DNA of 64,000 nucleotides from Paracidovorax avenae ATCC 19860 (GTDB lineage: Bacteria; Pseudomonadota; Gammaproteobacteria; Burkholderiales; Burkholderiaceae_C). Of the stretch, positions 28,008 through 37,253 are shown in pieces (within the stretch, counting starts at the first letter, position 1; every line of letters begins with the position of its first letter). Under the pieces are notes generated by a model, which saw only the letters and a program-made list of their open reading frames with translations, did not search any database and was not told the DNA's origin. Made by a program: the position numbers and the translations under genes. The DNA lies in contig NC_015138.1 in assembly GCF_000176855.2 (NCBI RefSeq), positions 4,588,001 through 4,652,000 on the forward strand. The letters run 5' to 3'.

Positions 28008-28053
28008 CGCGCGCCGCGGCCAGACTGGACGCTGCATCGGTCCGGCCGCGCGC

Positions 28054-29538
28054 TCATACCCCGGGAAAAGCCGCCGCCAGGCGGCGCACGCCCTCCTGCA
28101 CCTGTGCCGGTTCCAGCAGGGCATAGCCCATCACGAAGCCCGCCGGACGGTCCGGCACATCGGCCTGTGAAGGCAGGTGAAACGGGCCCAGCGGATAGAT
28201 GCGCACGCCGTGGCGCAATGCCCGGGCTGCCAGGTCCGGCTCCAGGCTGCACGGCACACCGGGCAGCCGCACGACCACATGCAGGCCACCGGAGGCCCCC
28301 TCCACCACCACACGGTCCCCGAAATACTGTCCGATGGACTCCAGGAGCGCAGTGCGCCGGGCGTCCTGCAGGCGCCGGATGCGGCGTACGTGGCGGTCGT
28401 AGCTGCCGCTTTCCATCATCGCGGCGAGAGCCCGCTGCGTGCCGAACGGCGCATGCCGGTCACCCAGCCGGCGCGCGGCTGCGAACACGTCCGCGAGCGC
28501 GCGGGGCAGCACCATGTAGCCCAGCCGCAGCTGGGGCGAGAGCGTCTTGGAGAAGGTTCCCACGTAGATGACGGATTGGTGCGCGTCCAGCGTATGGAGC
28601 GTCGCGTCTGCCCGCAGCGCGTGGCGGTATTCGCTGTCGTAGTCGTCCTCCACGATCCAGGCGCCCTGCCGCTGCGCCCATGCCAGCAATGCATGCCGCC
28701 GGGGCACGGACAGGAAACTGCCCAGGGGGAACTGGTGGGTGGGCGTGACGCAGGCCAGGCGCACGCCCGCCCCGCAGGGAAGGCGGTCGGTGCGCAGGCC
28801 CTGCGCGTCCACCTCCACCCCGGCGAGGTGCGCTCCCGCGGCCTCGAACACCTGGTGGGCCATGCGGTATCCGGGGTTTTCCACCGCGACGGTGTCGCCG
28901 GGATCCACCAGCAGCCTGGCGCACAGGTCCAGCGCCTGCTGCGAACCATTGACGATCATCAACTGGTCGGGATGGCAGGCCAGCCCGCGGGTGCGGCTCA
29001 GGTGCGACTGCAAGGCCGCGCGCAGGCCAGGGTCTCCACGGGGATCTCCGTAGGCCAGCCGCTCCGGGCGTTCGCGCCCGGCCTGCCGCACGGCCCGCTC
29101 CCAGGCAGACGTGGGGAAATCGCGCCCTGCGAGCGGGCCATAGACGAAATCGACGACGGCTGGATCCTCCGGCACGACCGCCGGCGTGGAGACGCCCGGG
29201 GGCTGCAGCTGCCGGACACGCTCGCCCAGCGCGGACAGCCGTACCTCGCCATCCACCCGGGACGCGCCGCCCGCCCCGGCTTCGAGCCCTCCGCCAGCCA
29301 GAGGCGCCGCGCCCTGAGCCACCCGGCTGGCGGCGCCGGGTCGTGAATCGATGAATCCTTCGGCCGCCAGTTGCTCATAGACCGTGGACACGGTACTGCG
29401 CGCCAGCCCCCGCTCCGCGGCGAGGCTGCGCGTGGATGGCAGGCAGGCACCGGCGGGGTAGGTCCCGTCGAGAATCCGCGCCTTGAGTTCGGCCTGGAGG
29501 TCCCGGCCCTTGCGGCGGCCGGAATGCGCAGCGGTCAT
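28054..29538 (-). CDS. MocR/PdxR-type GntR regulator with aminotransferase-like domain
   Basis: The product is 494 residues. The winged-helix GntR domain (about 12-75) reads [20 protein letters not shown] then [20 protein letters not shown] variable linker leads to a fold-type I aminotransferase domain (about 125-490), with the PLP Lys in [17 protein letters not shown] and the Asp/Tyr of EDDYDSEYR. MocR proteins sense PLP or amino-PLP compounds and bind direct repeats. The gene faces paiB across 130 bp that contains such a direct repeat, so regulation of paiB and of itself is likely. Confidence 0.92.
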   Translation of the reverse strand: MTAAHSGRRKGRDLQAELKARILDGTYPAGACLPSTRSLAAERGLARSTVSTVYEQLAAEGFIDSRPGAASRVAQGAAPLAGGGLEAGAGGASRVDGEVRLSALGERVRQLQPPGVSTPAVVPEDPAVVDFVYGPLAGRDFPTSAWERAVRQAGRERPERLAYGDPRGDPGLRAALQSHLSRTRGLACHPDQLMIVNGSQQALDLCARLLVDPGDTVAVENPGYRMAHQVFEAAGAHLAGVEVDAQGLRTDRLPCGAGVRLACVTPTHQFPLGSFLSVPRRHALLAWAQRQGAWIVEDDYDSEYRHALRADATLHTLDAHQSVIYVGTFSKTLSPQLRLGYMVLPRALADVFAAARRLGDRHAPFGTQRALAAMMESGSYDRHVRRIRRLQDARRTALLESIGQYFGDRVVVEGASGGLHVVVRLPGVPCSLEPDLAARALRHGVRIYPLGPFHLPSQADVPDRPAGFVMGYALLEPAQVQEGVRRLAAAFPGV

Positions 29539-29562
29539 GGGTCTCCCGACTGGTCTGCGTGA

Positions 29563-29594
29563 ATCATGCCAAAGTGGCCGTTTCCATCATGCCA
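29563..29594. promoter_or_regulatory. direct repeat in the mocR-paiB divergent region, candidate MocR operator
   Basis: ATCATGCCA occurs twice (29563-29571 and 29586-29594), 23 bp apart, each followed by a TGG. The first copy runs into AAAGTGG, a motif reported for PdxR sites in Corynebacterium. MocR/GabR/PdxR proteins typically use direct repeats, so this fits an operator for the divergent pair. Confidence 0.45.
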
Positions 29595-29668
29595 CCGATG
29601 GGGCACAGTCGCAGGCAGTCCGGCGCCTCCTTCCAGCCGCTGCCGCCCATCTGCCCTCGCTTTCGACC

Positions 29669-30310
29669 ATGTACCTGCCCGCCGCCTTCGCCGAAACCCG
29701 GACGTCCGAACAGCACCGCCTCATCGAAAGCCATCCGCTGGGGATGCTGGTCACCCAGGGTGCGCAGGGCCTGGATGCCAACCATCTTCCGTTCCTGCTC
29801 GATGCCGGCAAAGGGCCGCTCGGCACGCTGTCGGGCCATGTGGCGCGCGCCAATCCGGTATGGACGGATGTGGCGGACGGGAGCGAGGTACTGGTGGTGT
29901 TCCGCGGCGCCGAGGGGTACATCTCGCCGCAGTGGTATCCCGGCAAGGCCGAGCACCATCGGCACGTGCCCACCTGGAACTACGAAGCCGTCCATGTCCA
30001 TGGCTGCATGGCCGTGCGTGACGACGAGGCATTCGTGCGCGGGGTGGTCGCACGGCTCACGCGCAAACACGAAGCCGCCATGGAGCGCCCCTGGAAGATG
30101 GGGGATGCGCCCGCGGACTACCTGGATGCGATGGTGCGGCAGATCGTGGGCATCGAGATCGCCATCACCCGCATGGAGGGCAAGCGCAAGCTCGGCCAGA
30201 ACCGCGACGACCGCGATTTCGCCGGAGCGGTGCAGGCGCTGCGCGACCGCGGGCAGGAGGCGCTGGCCGATGCCATGCAGGCGGCATCGCCAACGCGCGG
30301 ACCGCTCTGA
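29669..30310 (+). CDS. paiB: PaiB-family FMN-binding protein / negative regulator
   Basis: The product is 213 residues, typical for PaiB. It begins MYLPAAFAETRTSEQHRLIE, with the split-barrel flavin fold signature (LGTLSGHVARANPVW, then VVFRGAEGYISPQWYPGK) and the C-terminal motif WKMGDAPADYLDAM followed by IVGIEIAITRMEGKRKLGQN. PaiB proteins repress sporulation and protease genes in Bacillus; in Gram-negatives the family is often called FMN-binding negative transcriptional regulator, with real function uncertain. It is divergent from the MocR regulator. Confidence 0.92.
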   Translation: MYLPAAFAETRTSEQHRLIESHPLGMLVTQGAQGLDANHLPFLLDAGKGPLGTLSGHVARANPVWTDVADGSEVLVVFRGAEGYISPQWYPGKAEHHRHVPTWNYEAVHVHGCMAVRDDEAFVRGVVARLTRKHEAAMERPWKMGDAPADYLDAMVRQIVGIEIAITRMEGKRKLGQNRDDRDFAGAVQALRDRGQEALADAMQAASPTRGPL

Positions 30311-30316
30311 GAAAGG

Positions 30317-30760
30317 TCAGCCCTGCCGCCAGGGCAGGCCGCGGAAGCGCCAGCCGCCCGTGCGGTTGCGGTGGCCCTCGGCGTCCGCATCGCCTTCGAA
30401 GCCTTCGAGGATGTTGTAGGCCGTGAGCCCCAGCTCGGCCGCGCGGCGGGCCGCCGCCACGGAGCGCACGCCGCTGCGGCACAGCAGTACGGCCTGCCCG
30501 CCCGGGGGCACGGCGGCACGCAGGGCTTCGTCGAAGCCGGGGTTGGGCGCCATGCCTGGATAGACCTTCCAGGGAATGGCCACGGCCCCCGGCACGAAGC
30601 CCACCCAGTCGCGCTCCGCATCGGTGCGCACGTCCACCAGCACGGCCCGGCCGCCCTGCACCCACTGCCATGCGGTCCGGGGAGAGACATCGCCCGCGTA
30701 GCCTTCGGCAGGGAAGACCTCGGCGGCGGGGGATGAAGAGGAAGGAGAGGAAGTGGTCAT
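30317..30760 (-). CDS. rhodanese-like sulfurtransferase
   Basis: The product is 147 residues, one rhodanese domain. The Cys loop is VLLCRSGVRSVAAARRA (catalytic Cys about 94) and the CH2 motifs VLVDVRTDAERDWVGFVPGA and GFEGDADAEGHRN are present. A Ser-rich N-terminus precedes it. The loop CRSGVRS is of six residues, as in sulfur-transferring rhodaneses. It converges with paiB with a 6-bp gap and lies 46 bp downstream of the metallopeptidase gene, perhaps cotranscribed. Confidence 0.9.
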   Translation of the reverse strand: MTTSSPSSSSPAAEVFPAEGYAGDVSPRTAWQWVQGGRAVLVDVRTDAERDWVGFVPGAVAIPWKVYPGMAPNPGFDEALRAAVPPGGQAVLLCRSGVRSVAAARRAAELGLTAYNILEGFEGDADAEGHRNRTGGWRFRGLPWRQG

Positions 30761-30806
30761 GGCCGCATTCTGTGCCAGCCGGCCGGGCAGAGGCAACGCG
30801 GTGCCT

Positions 30807-31718
30807 TCAGTCCCACTGCGGAGCGGGATCGTCGCGCAGCCGGTCGCGCAGCGCCGCATAGTCGGGCACCACGGTCGCCACCGTGTCCCAGAAGCGGGGG
30901 CTGTGGTCCATGTGGCGCAGGTGCGAGAGTTCGTGGGCGACCACGTAGTCGATGATGGCCGGCCGGTAGTGCAGCAGGCGCCAGTTCAGCCGGATGGAGC
31001 CGTCGGCGCGCGCGCTGCCCCAGCGGGTGTGGGCGCTCGACAGCCGCAGCGTGCGCCATTGCACGCCCAGGAGCGGGGCGAAATGGTCCAGCCGGGCCGT
31101 GAAATGGCGGCGCGCGTCGCGCATGAGCCATGCCTGAACGGCGTCGCGCACCTGCTCCGGGGTGGCCGCGCGGGGCAGGCCCACATGGAGGGCCAGGGCA
31201 CCGTCCGGACCGGGCACCAGCGCCCCGCCCTGCCCCCGGAAGCCGTGCGCCGGATCGAGCACGATGGCGATCGGCTCACCCATGTAGGGCAGCACGGCCC
31301 CGTCGCCCCAGGCGATGCGCGCATCTGCCTGGCGCCGCTGGCGCTCCTGGGCTTCGCCGAGCTTGCGCAGGATCCAGGCGGACTTCTCCCGCACGGACGC
31401 ATCCACGTTGGCCAGCGAAACCCATCCAGGCGCGCGCACGGACAGCCCATCCGCGCCCACGGTGAAACCGATGGTGCGCCTGCGGGAACGCTGCAGCGCG
31501 TAGGCGACCAGCACGTCGCCCAGCAGCAGTTCGCGGTTCGCCCCGGGGTGGCGGAACTCCATGGGCCCGCGCAGCACGTTGTCGCGCCCGCCCGCTTCTG
31601 CCGGATCGCCTGCGCCCAGGGGAGCGGCATTGGAGGGAACGCCGCGCGGCGAAACCGGCGGAGCGCTGCCAGCATCGCCGCCGAAGAAATCCAGTGCGAG
31701 CTGCACCAGCCGCTGCAT
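30807..31718 (-). CDS. YgjP-like zinc metallopeptidase (M48/DUF45)
   Basis: The product is 303 residues. The C-terminal half is the YgjP domain with the zinc motif VVAHELSHLRHMDHSPRFW (HExxH with downstream His), preceded by TARLDHFAPLLGVQWRTLRL and SAHTRWGSARADGSIRLNWR, which are diagnostic. The N-terminal 100 residues are less conserved. The ATG overlaps the plsC stop by 1 base (A of ATG region TGATG/ATGA type), so start and coupling are clear. Substrates are unknown; the family is widely linked to glyQS-plsC operons. Confidence 0.9.
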   Translation of the reverse strand: MQRLVQLALDFFGGDAGSAPPVSPRGVPSNAAPLGAGDPAEAGGRDNVLRGPMEFRHPGANRELLLGDVLVAYALQRSRRRTIGFTVGADGLSVRAPGWVSLANVDASVREKSAWILRKLGEAQERQRRQADARIAWGDGAVLPYMGEPIAIVLDPAHGFRGQGGALVPGPDGALALHVGLPRAATPEQVRDAVQAWLMRDARRHFTARLDHFAPLLGVQWRTLRLSSAHTRWGSARADGSIRLNWRLLHYRPAIIDYVVAHELSHLRHMDHSPRFWDTVATVVPDYAALRDRLRDDPAPQWD

Positions 31719-32473
31719 CACCGGTCCGTGCCGGAGGCTCCGTAGGCGTCCGGATCCAGGCGCCGCATCTCGCCTTCGATCCAGGCTTCGACCTCGGCCA
31801 TCAGTTCGTCGGGCTTGCGCCCGACGGAGGAAATGGGGCGGCCGATGGAGACATCCACCGTGCCGGGCCGCTTGACGAAGGCCTTGCGGGGCCAGACCTT
31901 GGCCGAGGTCACGGCCACCGGCACCACGGGCACGCCGGCCTCGATGGCAAGGCGCGTGCCGCCGCTCTTGTAGTCGCCCTTCCGGCCGCGGTCGATGCGC
32001 GTGCCCTCCGGGAACATGATGACCCATGTGCCGCGAGCCAGCAGGGCCCGGCCCTGCTGCAGCACCTTGACGAAGGCACGCGCACGCTGGTTGCGGTCGA
32101 TGTGGATCATGTCCAGGCTGCCGATGGACCAGCCGAAGAACGGGATCTGCAGCAGTTCCTTCTTGAACACGTAGGCCAGGGGGCGCGGCATGATCGCCGG
32201 CATCAGGAAGGTTTCGTAGGTGGACTGGTGCTTGACCAGCAGCACCACGCCCTGCCCCGGGTCCTTCGGCAGGTGCTCCATGCCGGTGATGCGGGTGCGG
32301 ATGCCCATGATCACGCGGGCTGCATCGGTGCTGAGCTTGAGCCAGGCACGCGCGATGCGGTAGCGCACCCGGGTGGGCGCGCCGAACAGCCGGGCCACCA
32401 GGATGGCGAGGGTGTAGGGCACCACGGTGAAGGCCATCCAGAGCAGATGGAGAACGGAGCGGATGAAGGCCAT
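31718..32473 (-). CDS. plsC: 1-acyl-sn-glycerol-3-phosphate acyltransferase
   Basis: The product is 251 residues. A membrane N-terminus (SVLHLLWMAFTVVPYTLAIL) precedes the acyltransferase motifs: VLLVKHQSTYETF (H-x4-E, an acceptable betaproteobacterial variant of H-x4-D), FGWSIGSLDMIHIDR, and WVIMFPEGTRIDRG (the glycerol-phosphate-binding FPEGT motif), ending with GVPVVPVAVTS. It makes phosphatidic acid from lysophosphatidic acid. It lies between gmhB and the YgjP metallopeptidase in the glyQ-glyS operon. Confidence 0.93.
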   Translation of the reverse strand: MAFIRSVLHLLWMAFTVVPYTLAILVARLFGAPTRVRYRIARAWLKLSTDAARVIMGIRTRITGMEHLPKDPGQGVVLLVKHQSTYETFLMPAIMPRPLAYVFKKELLQIPFFGWSIGSLDMIHIDRNQRARAFVKVLQQGRALLARGTWVIMFPEGTRIDRGRKGDYKSGGTRLAIEAGVPVVPVAVTSAKVWPRKAFVKRPGTVDVSIGRPISSVGRKPDELMAEVEAWIEGEMRRLDPDAYGASGTDR

Positions 32474-32556
32474 GCGATGGATGGGAAGAAGGAAAGGAAA
32501 AATTCAGCGGGAGGGGCGGCTGGGGGCGGTCCGGTGCGCAACGCCGCGGGGGCTTG

Positions 32557-33108
32557 TCAGTCGCCGGCTGGTGGAGGCCGCTCGCCCGCGGCCAGGAGCT
32601 GGTCCGCGAACTCCGCCAGGCTGGCATGGTGTTGCACGCCGGGCGGCCAGGGTCGGCTGCCTTCGGGCGGCGCGCCCACCGCATGGAGCCGTGCGCCAAT
32701 GGCGGCGCCGGCCCACAGGTGCTCCGGGCAGTTGCCCACCACGAGGATCTCGCCGCCCTCCACGCCGTACCGCTCGCGGATCTGCTCCATCAGCCCAGGC
32801 GCCGGCTTTCGGCAGGCACATCCCTCGTCGGGCGCGTGGGGGCAGTAGAACACCGCCTCGATGCGGCCGCCAGCGGCGGCCAGCACCCGGTGCATGCGCG
32901 CATGGATGGCATTGAGCGCCAGCACGTCGAAGAGGCCGCGCCCCAACCCGGGCTGGTTGGTGGCCACGGCCAGGCGCCACCCCGCGTGGGTGAGGCGCGC
33001 CACGGCCTCGGGCACGCCCGGCACGGGCACCCATTCCTCTGGCACGGAGATGAATTCCTCGCCGGACGCATTGAGCGTGCCGTCGCGGTCGAGAATGGCG
33101 AGTTTCAT
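32557..33108 (-). CDS. gmhB: D-glycero-beta-D-manno-heptose-1,7-bisphosphate 7-phosphatase
   Basis: The product is 183 residues. The HAD motif I is intact (LAILDRDGTLN), as are motif II (VATNQPGLGRG), the zinc loop (FYCPHAPDEGCACRKPAPG, with Cys-x-His-x7-Cys-x-Cys) and motif III Lys. Motif IV, usually VGD followed by a second acid, reads VVGNCPEHLWAG, so the acidic residue at the magnesium site is Asn. It normally removes the 7-phosphate of heptose bisphosphate on the way to ADP-heptose for lipopolysaccharide. The change may lower activity or be compensated. Confidence 0.88.
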   Translation of the reverse strand: MKLAILDRDGTLNASGEEFISVPEEWVPVPGVPEAVARLTHAGWRLAVATNQPGLGRGLFDVLALNAIHARMHRVLAAAGGRIEAVFYCPHAPDEGCACRKPAPGLMEQIRERYGVEGGEILVVGNCPEHLWAGAAIGARLHAVGAPPEGSRPWPPGVQHHASLAEFADQLLAAGERPPPAGD

Positions 33109-33116
33109 GCGCGCGA

Positions 33117-33773
33117 TTATGGAAGATGCGGCGCGCCGGGCACCGTGCCGCCGGTCGGCGGCACATCCCAGCCGGTGGCATAGAGGCCGCCGAACCGCCC
33201 CCGCGCCCAGCGCAGGCGCACCGCCTGCCCCGGTTTCCAGGCAGCGGCGGGGTCATCGGGCAAGGTGGCCTGCCGCAACAGGGGGCCTGCGGCGCCACCG
33301 GTCTCCGGCTGCCAGCGCAGCACGACCTGCGTTCCGCCCGGGCCGCGCAGGCTGGCCGGCTGCGGCCGGCTGCCCGCCACGACCACGCTGGCATCCGGCA
33401 GGGGCTGCAGCAGCCGGGCGTCCCAGTGCCGCAGCGCCAGGGCCACGGCCCCTCCGGCGCAGGCCAGCACCCATGCGCCGATGGCGGCACGCCGTGCGGC
33501 CTGCCGGCCCCACCGCCGGGCCATCCAGCGCAGCAGCACCCCGGCGACGGCCACGGCCGCGGCCCCCATGCCGAGAAAGGCCAGGCCGGCGCCGGGCGCC
33601 CGCGTGCCGTCGAACGGCGCCAGCGCCCAGACGGCCGGCCCGGGCCAGCGGTCGTCGTGCCATTGCAGCAGCCAGCGCAGCCCGACGAGCGCCGCGGGCG
33701 GTGCGAACAGCCACCACGCGGTGCGGGTGGCGCCATCGGCAGCGCCGCGCACAGGCATGGCCGGCTCGCCCAT
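33117..33773 (-). CDS. hypothetical membrane protein between glyS and gmhB
   Basis: The product is 218 residues. Three hydrophobic segments (WWLFAPPAALVGLRWLL, GLAFLGMGAAAVAVAGVLL, RAAIGAWVLACAGGAVALAL) lie in the first 115 residues. The last 95 residues are a soluble, probably periplasmic, domain rich in Pro, Gly and Trp (VVVAGSRPQPASLRGPGG, AVRLRWARGRFGGLYATGWD). No family is recognised. It begins 6 bp after glyS and ends 8 bp before gmhB, so it belongs to the operon. Function unknown. Confidence 0.7.
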   Translation of the reverse strand: MGEPAMPVRGAADGATRTAWWLFAPPAALVGLRWLLQWHDDRWPGPAVWALAPFDGTRAPGAGLAFLGMGAAAVAVAGVLLRWMARRWGRQAARRAAIGAWVLACAGGAVALALRHWDARLLQPLPDASVVVAGSRPQPASLRGPGGTQVVLRWQPETGGAAGPLLRQATLPDDPAAAWKPGQAVRLRWARGRFGGLYATGWDVPPTGGTVPGAPHLP

Positions 33774-33779
33774 ACGGGA

Positions 33780-35906
33780 TCAGGCCGCGGCCAGGCGGGA
33801 GAGATCGGCCACGCGGTTCATCGCCACGTGCAGGCTCTGCAGCAGGCCCTGGCGGTTCAGGCGCAGGTCCAGCTCCTCGGCGTTGACCATCACGTCGTCG
33901 AAGAACGCATCCACGGGCGCTCGCAGCACGGCCAGGGTCTGCAGGCTGGCCGTGTAGTCGCCCGCGGCGAAGAGCGCATCGGCCTCGGGCACGAAGCGCT
34001 GCAGGGCCGCATACAGGTCCTTCTCGGCCTGCTCCCGCAGCAGGTCGGGATTGACGTGCGCATCCACGTCGCCGGCCTTCTTCAGGATGTTGGTGACGCG
34101 CTTGTTGGCCGCGGCCAGCGCCGGGGCCTCGGGCAGCGCAGCGAAGGCGCGCACGGCGGCGAGCTGCTTCGCCACCAGGGCCAGGCGCTGCGGGCGCAGG
34201 GCCAGCACGGCATCGACTTCCTGGGCGCTGTAGCCCTGCTCGCGCAGGCTGCCGGCGAGGCGGTCGTAGATGAAGTCGGCCAGCGGCGCGGTCGGGTCCT
34301 GGATCTTGTCGCCAAAGGCGGGCAGCGCGCTGTGCAGCAGGGTTTCCAGGTCGAGCGGGAGCTCTTTCTCGACCAGCATGCGGATCACGCCCAGTGCGTG
34401 GCGGCGCAGCGCGAACGGGTCGCGGTCGCCGGTGGGCAGGTTGCCGATACCGAACATGCCGACCAGGGTCTCGAGCTTGTCGGCCAGCGCCACCACTACA
34501 CCGGCATCGCCGCGCGGCAGCGTGTCGCCCGCGAAGCGGGGCTTGTAGTGGTCTTCGATGGCATCGGCCACTTCGGCGGGAAGGCCGTCGGCCTGGGCGT
34601 AGTAGCGGCCCATGGTGCCCTGCAGTTCGGGGAATTCGCCCACCATGTCGGTGACGAGGTCGGCCTTGGCGAGCTGCGCGGCCTGGTCGGCATGGCGGGC
34701 CAGCTCCACATCGCCGATCTGCTGGGCGATGGCCCGGGCAATGGCGCGCACGCGCTCCACGCGCTCGCCCTGGGTGCCCAGCTGGTTGTGATAGACCACC
34801 CTGGACAGCGAAGCCACGCGGGATTCGAGCGTCTTCTTGCGGTCCTGGTCGAAGAAGAATTTGGCATCGGCCAGGCGCGGGCGCACCACGCGCTCGTTGC
34901 CGCCGACCACGGCGCTCGCGTCGTCGGGGCGGATGTTGCTCACCACCAGGAAGCGGTGCGTGAGACGGCCTTCGGCATCGAGCAGCGGGAAGTATTTCTG
35001 GTTGGCTTTCATCGTGAGGATGAGGCATTCCTGCGGCACGTCGAGGAACTGCTTCTCAAACTCGCACACCAGCACATTGGGCCGTTCGACCAGTGCCGTG
35101 ACCTCGTCGAGCAGCGCATCGTCCTCGATGGGCCGCACTCCGCCGCCCACGCGCTCGGCGGCCGCCTGCAGCTGGCGGGCAATCTCGGCGCGGCGATCGG
35201 CGAATGCGGCGATGACGGCGCCTTCCTCGGCCAGTTGCTGCGCGTAGGTGTCGGCGCTGCGGATGACCACCGGGTCCACGTCCGCCTCGAAGCGGTGGCC
35301 GTGGGTGGCATTGCCGGCCGTGAGGCCCAGCACCGAGACGGACAGCAGCACCTCGGTGCCGTGCAGCGCCACGAGGCCGTGCGCGGGGCGCACGAAACTC
35401 ACGCTGGTCCAGCCCGGCTGTTCGCAACCCGAGGAGAGCTGGTAGCGCATCACCTTGGGGATGGGCAGTTTCGCCACGGATTCCTGCAGGGCCTTCTGCA
35501 GACCTTCGGACAGGGTCGCGCCGCGCACGGTGCTGTCCAGGAACAGGGCCTCGGCCTTGCCGTCGGGCGCACGGCGCAGCCCGGGCACGGCGGACGCGTC
35601 GGCGCCCAGGGCGGCGAGCTTCTTGAGCAGCGCGGGCGTGGCATGGCCGGACGCGTCCAGGCCCACCGTGACAGGCATGAGCTTCTGCGAGACGGCCTTG
35701 TCGGCCGCCTGGGGCGCGACCTCGGTGATGTGGGCGGCCAGGCGCCGGGGCGAGGCATAGGCCGTCACGCGCGATGCGGCGGAGGCGAGGCCCTGGGCCT
35801 GCAGTTGCGCGAGCAGCACGCCGGCGAAGGCGTCGCCGAGCTTCTGCAGGGCCTTCGGGGGCAGCTCTTCGACGAACAGTTCAACGAGAAGATTCGGATG
35901 GGTCAT
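33780..35906 (-). CDS. glyS: glycyl-tRNA synthetase beta subunit
   Basis: The product is 708 residues, the usual size. It starts LLVELFVEELPPKALQKLG, a strongly conserved opening, and carries MRWGSG-like KVMRYQLSSGCEQPGW, the TMKANQKYFPLLDAEG block, the HD-like segment (ADLVTDMVGEFPELQGTMGR with YYAQADGLPAEVADAI) and the C-terminal anticodon-binding part with FFDDVMVNAEELDLRLNRQG. It forms the alpha2-beta2 enzyme with GlyQ. It starts 33 bp after glyQ. Confidence 0.98.
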   Translation of the reverse strand: MTHPNLLVELFVEELPPKALQKLGDAFAGVLLAQLQAQGLASAASRVTAYASPRRLAAHITEVAPQAADKAVSQKLMPVTVGLDASGHATPALLKKLAALGADASAVPGLRRAPDGKAEALFLDSTVRGATLSEGLQKALQESVAKLPIPKVMRYQLSSGCEQPGWTSVSFVRPAHGLVALHGTEVLLSVSVLGLTAGNATHGHRFEADVDPVVIRSADTYAQQLAEEGAVIAAFADRRAEIARQLQAAAERVGGGVRPIEDDALLDEVTALVERPNVLVCEFEKQFLDVPQECLILTMKANQKYFPLLDAEGRLTHRFLVVSNIRPDDASAVVGGNERVVRPRLADAKFFFDQDRKKTLESRVASLSRVVYHNQLGTQGERVERVRAIARAIAQQIGDVELARHADQAAQLAKADLVTDMVGEFPELQGTMGRYYAQADGLPAEVADAIEDHYKPRFAGDTLPRGDAGVVVALADKLETLVGMFGIGNLPTGDRDPFALRRHALGVIRMLVEKELPLDLETLLHSALPAFGDKIQDPTAPLADFIYDRLAGSLREQGYSAQEVDAVLALRPQRLALVAKQLAAVRAFAALPEAPALAAANKRVTNILKKAGDVDAHVNPDLLREQAEKDLYAALQRFVPEADALFAAGDYTASLQTLAVLRAPVDAFFDDVMVNAEELDLRLNRQGLLQSLHVAMNRVADLSRLAAA

Positions 35907-35939
35907 GGTGGTGTCTCTCGGTCCGCGGTGCCGGCGCCC

Positions 35940-36884
35940 TCAGGCGGCGTCCTTCTTCTGCTGCTGTTGCTGGCCGGCCTTGGCGATGTCGGCCAGCACT
36001 TCGTCGGCCCAGGCACGGGGCGCCATGGGGAAGCCCAGGCGCGCGCGGCTGTCCAGGTAGCTGCGGGCCACGGCCCGGGCCAGGTTGCGGATGCGGCCGA
36101 TGTAGGCGGCACGCTCGGTCACGGAAATGGCGCCGCGCGCGTCCAGCAGGTTGAAGCTGTGCGCGGCCTTGAGCACCTGCTCGTAGGCGGGCAGCGCCAG
36201 TTGCTGCTCCATGAGGTACTGGGCCTGCTTCTCGTGCGCCGCGAAGGCGGTGAAGAGGAAGTCGGCGTCGGAATGCTCGAAGTTGTAGGTGGACTGCTCC
36301 ACCTCGTTCTGGTGATAGACGTCGCCGTACTTGAGCGTATCGGTCCAGGCGAGGTTGTAGACGTTGTCCACGCCCTGCAGGTACATGGCCAGGCGCTCCA
36401 GGCCATAGGTGATCTCGCCCGTCGCGGGCTTGCAGTCGATGCCGCCGACCTGCTGGAAGTAGGTGAACTGCGTCACCTCCATGCCATTGAGCCAGACCTC
36501 CCACCCCAGGCCCCAGGCGCCGAGCGTGGGGTTCTCCCAGTCGTCTTCCACGAAGCGGATGTCGTTCTTCTTCAGGTCGAAGCCCAGCGCCTCGAGCGAG
36601 CCCAGGTACAGCTCCAGGATGTTGTCCGGCGCGGGCTTGAGCACCACCTGGTACTGGTAGTAGTGCTGCAGGCGGTTCGGGTTCTCTCCGTAGCGGCCGT
36701 CCTTGGGCCGGCGGCTGGGCTGCACGTAGGCGGCCTTCCAGGGCTCCGGGCCTAAAGCGCGCAGGAAGGTCGCGGTGTGCGAGGTGCCCGCACCCACTTC
36801 CATGTCGTAGGGCTGCAGGAGCGCGCAGCCCTGGGCGTCCCAGTACGACTGCAGCTTCAGGATGATTTGCTGGAAGGTCAACAT
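35940..36884 (-). CDS. glyQ: glycyl-tRNA synthetase alpha subunit
   Basis: The product is 314 residues. Start at [15 protein letters not shown], the universally conserved N-terminus; the long in-frame upstream reading is spurious. The class II core is visible in [37 protein letters not shown] and [19 protein letters not shown]. First gene of the minus-strand run glyQ-glyS-orf-gmhB-plsC-ygjP, a common betaproteobacterial arrangement. Confidence 0.98.
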   Translation of the reverse strand: MLTFQQIILKLQSYWDAQGCALLQPYDMEVGAGTSHTATFLRALGPEPWKAAYVQPSRRPKDGRYGENPNRLQHYYQYQVVLKPAPDNILELYLGSLEALGFDLKKNDIRFVEDDWENPTLGAWGLGWEVWLNGMEVTQFTYFQQVGGIDCKPATGEITYGLERLAMYLQGVDNVYNLAWTDTLKYGDVYHQNEVEQSTYNFEHSDADFLFTAFAAHEKQAQYLMEQQLALPAYEQVLKAAHSFNLLDARGAISVTERAAYIGRIRNLARAVARSYLDSRARLGFPMAPRAWADEVLADIAKAGQQQQQKKDAA

Positions 36885-37253
36885 GCGTGTGTGTCCTGGC
36901 GGCCGGGCGGCTGCAAGCCGTCTGCCCGGGCGCGCGGTCTTGGAGGATGGTCGCGCAGCGCGCGGAACCGGGGATTCTACGGGGCCGGGCTGCCGCGCCT
37001 CCACCCCGGCCGGCGCCGCCTTCGCCAGCATGGACGGCAGTGCGCACCCACGGGATGCCGGCGGCCTGGCATTTACAGCACAAGGCCATGCGGATATATT
37101 CCGCACAACGGAATTCAATGCAGGTGTCTGCAAGATATTGCCTCGGTCCACCCCGAATTCCTGCGGAGGCTGCGGTGCCCGCACTTTCCTCGCCCCATCC
37201 ATGCACAACGACTTTCCCGCCCCGAGGTGCAGTCACCCGTGGCAGCCCCCACG
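36885..37253. other. 369-bp divergent region between glyQ and the cytochrome gene
   Basis: No coding frame is convincing. Near 37089-37113 three half-sites of the form GCGGA/TCCGC/CGGAA lie about 10 bp apart (TGCGGA-N5-TCCGCA, overlapping TTCCG-N5-CGGAA), which may be a regulator site for the cytochrome gene. The rest shows nothing recognisable. Confidence 0.45.

Noticed and set aside
28008..28053. GC-rich imperfect hairpin between lysM and mocR as a terminator
   Set aside because: Stem is imperfect with no T run; too weak to list as a terminator.
27342..28124. In-frame upstream extension of coaX across the lysM gene
   Set aside because: The extension is antisense to a clear LysM/BON gene, and CoaX homologues start at the FLAIDVGNT block.
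31719..32699. Apparent fusion of the YgjP metallopeptidase with an upstream 327-codon extension
   Set aside because: The extension reads plsC in the wrong frame; the ATG overlapping the plsC stop is the proper start.
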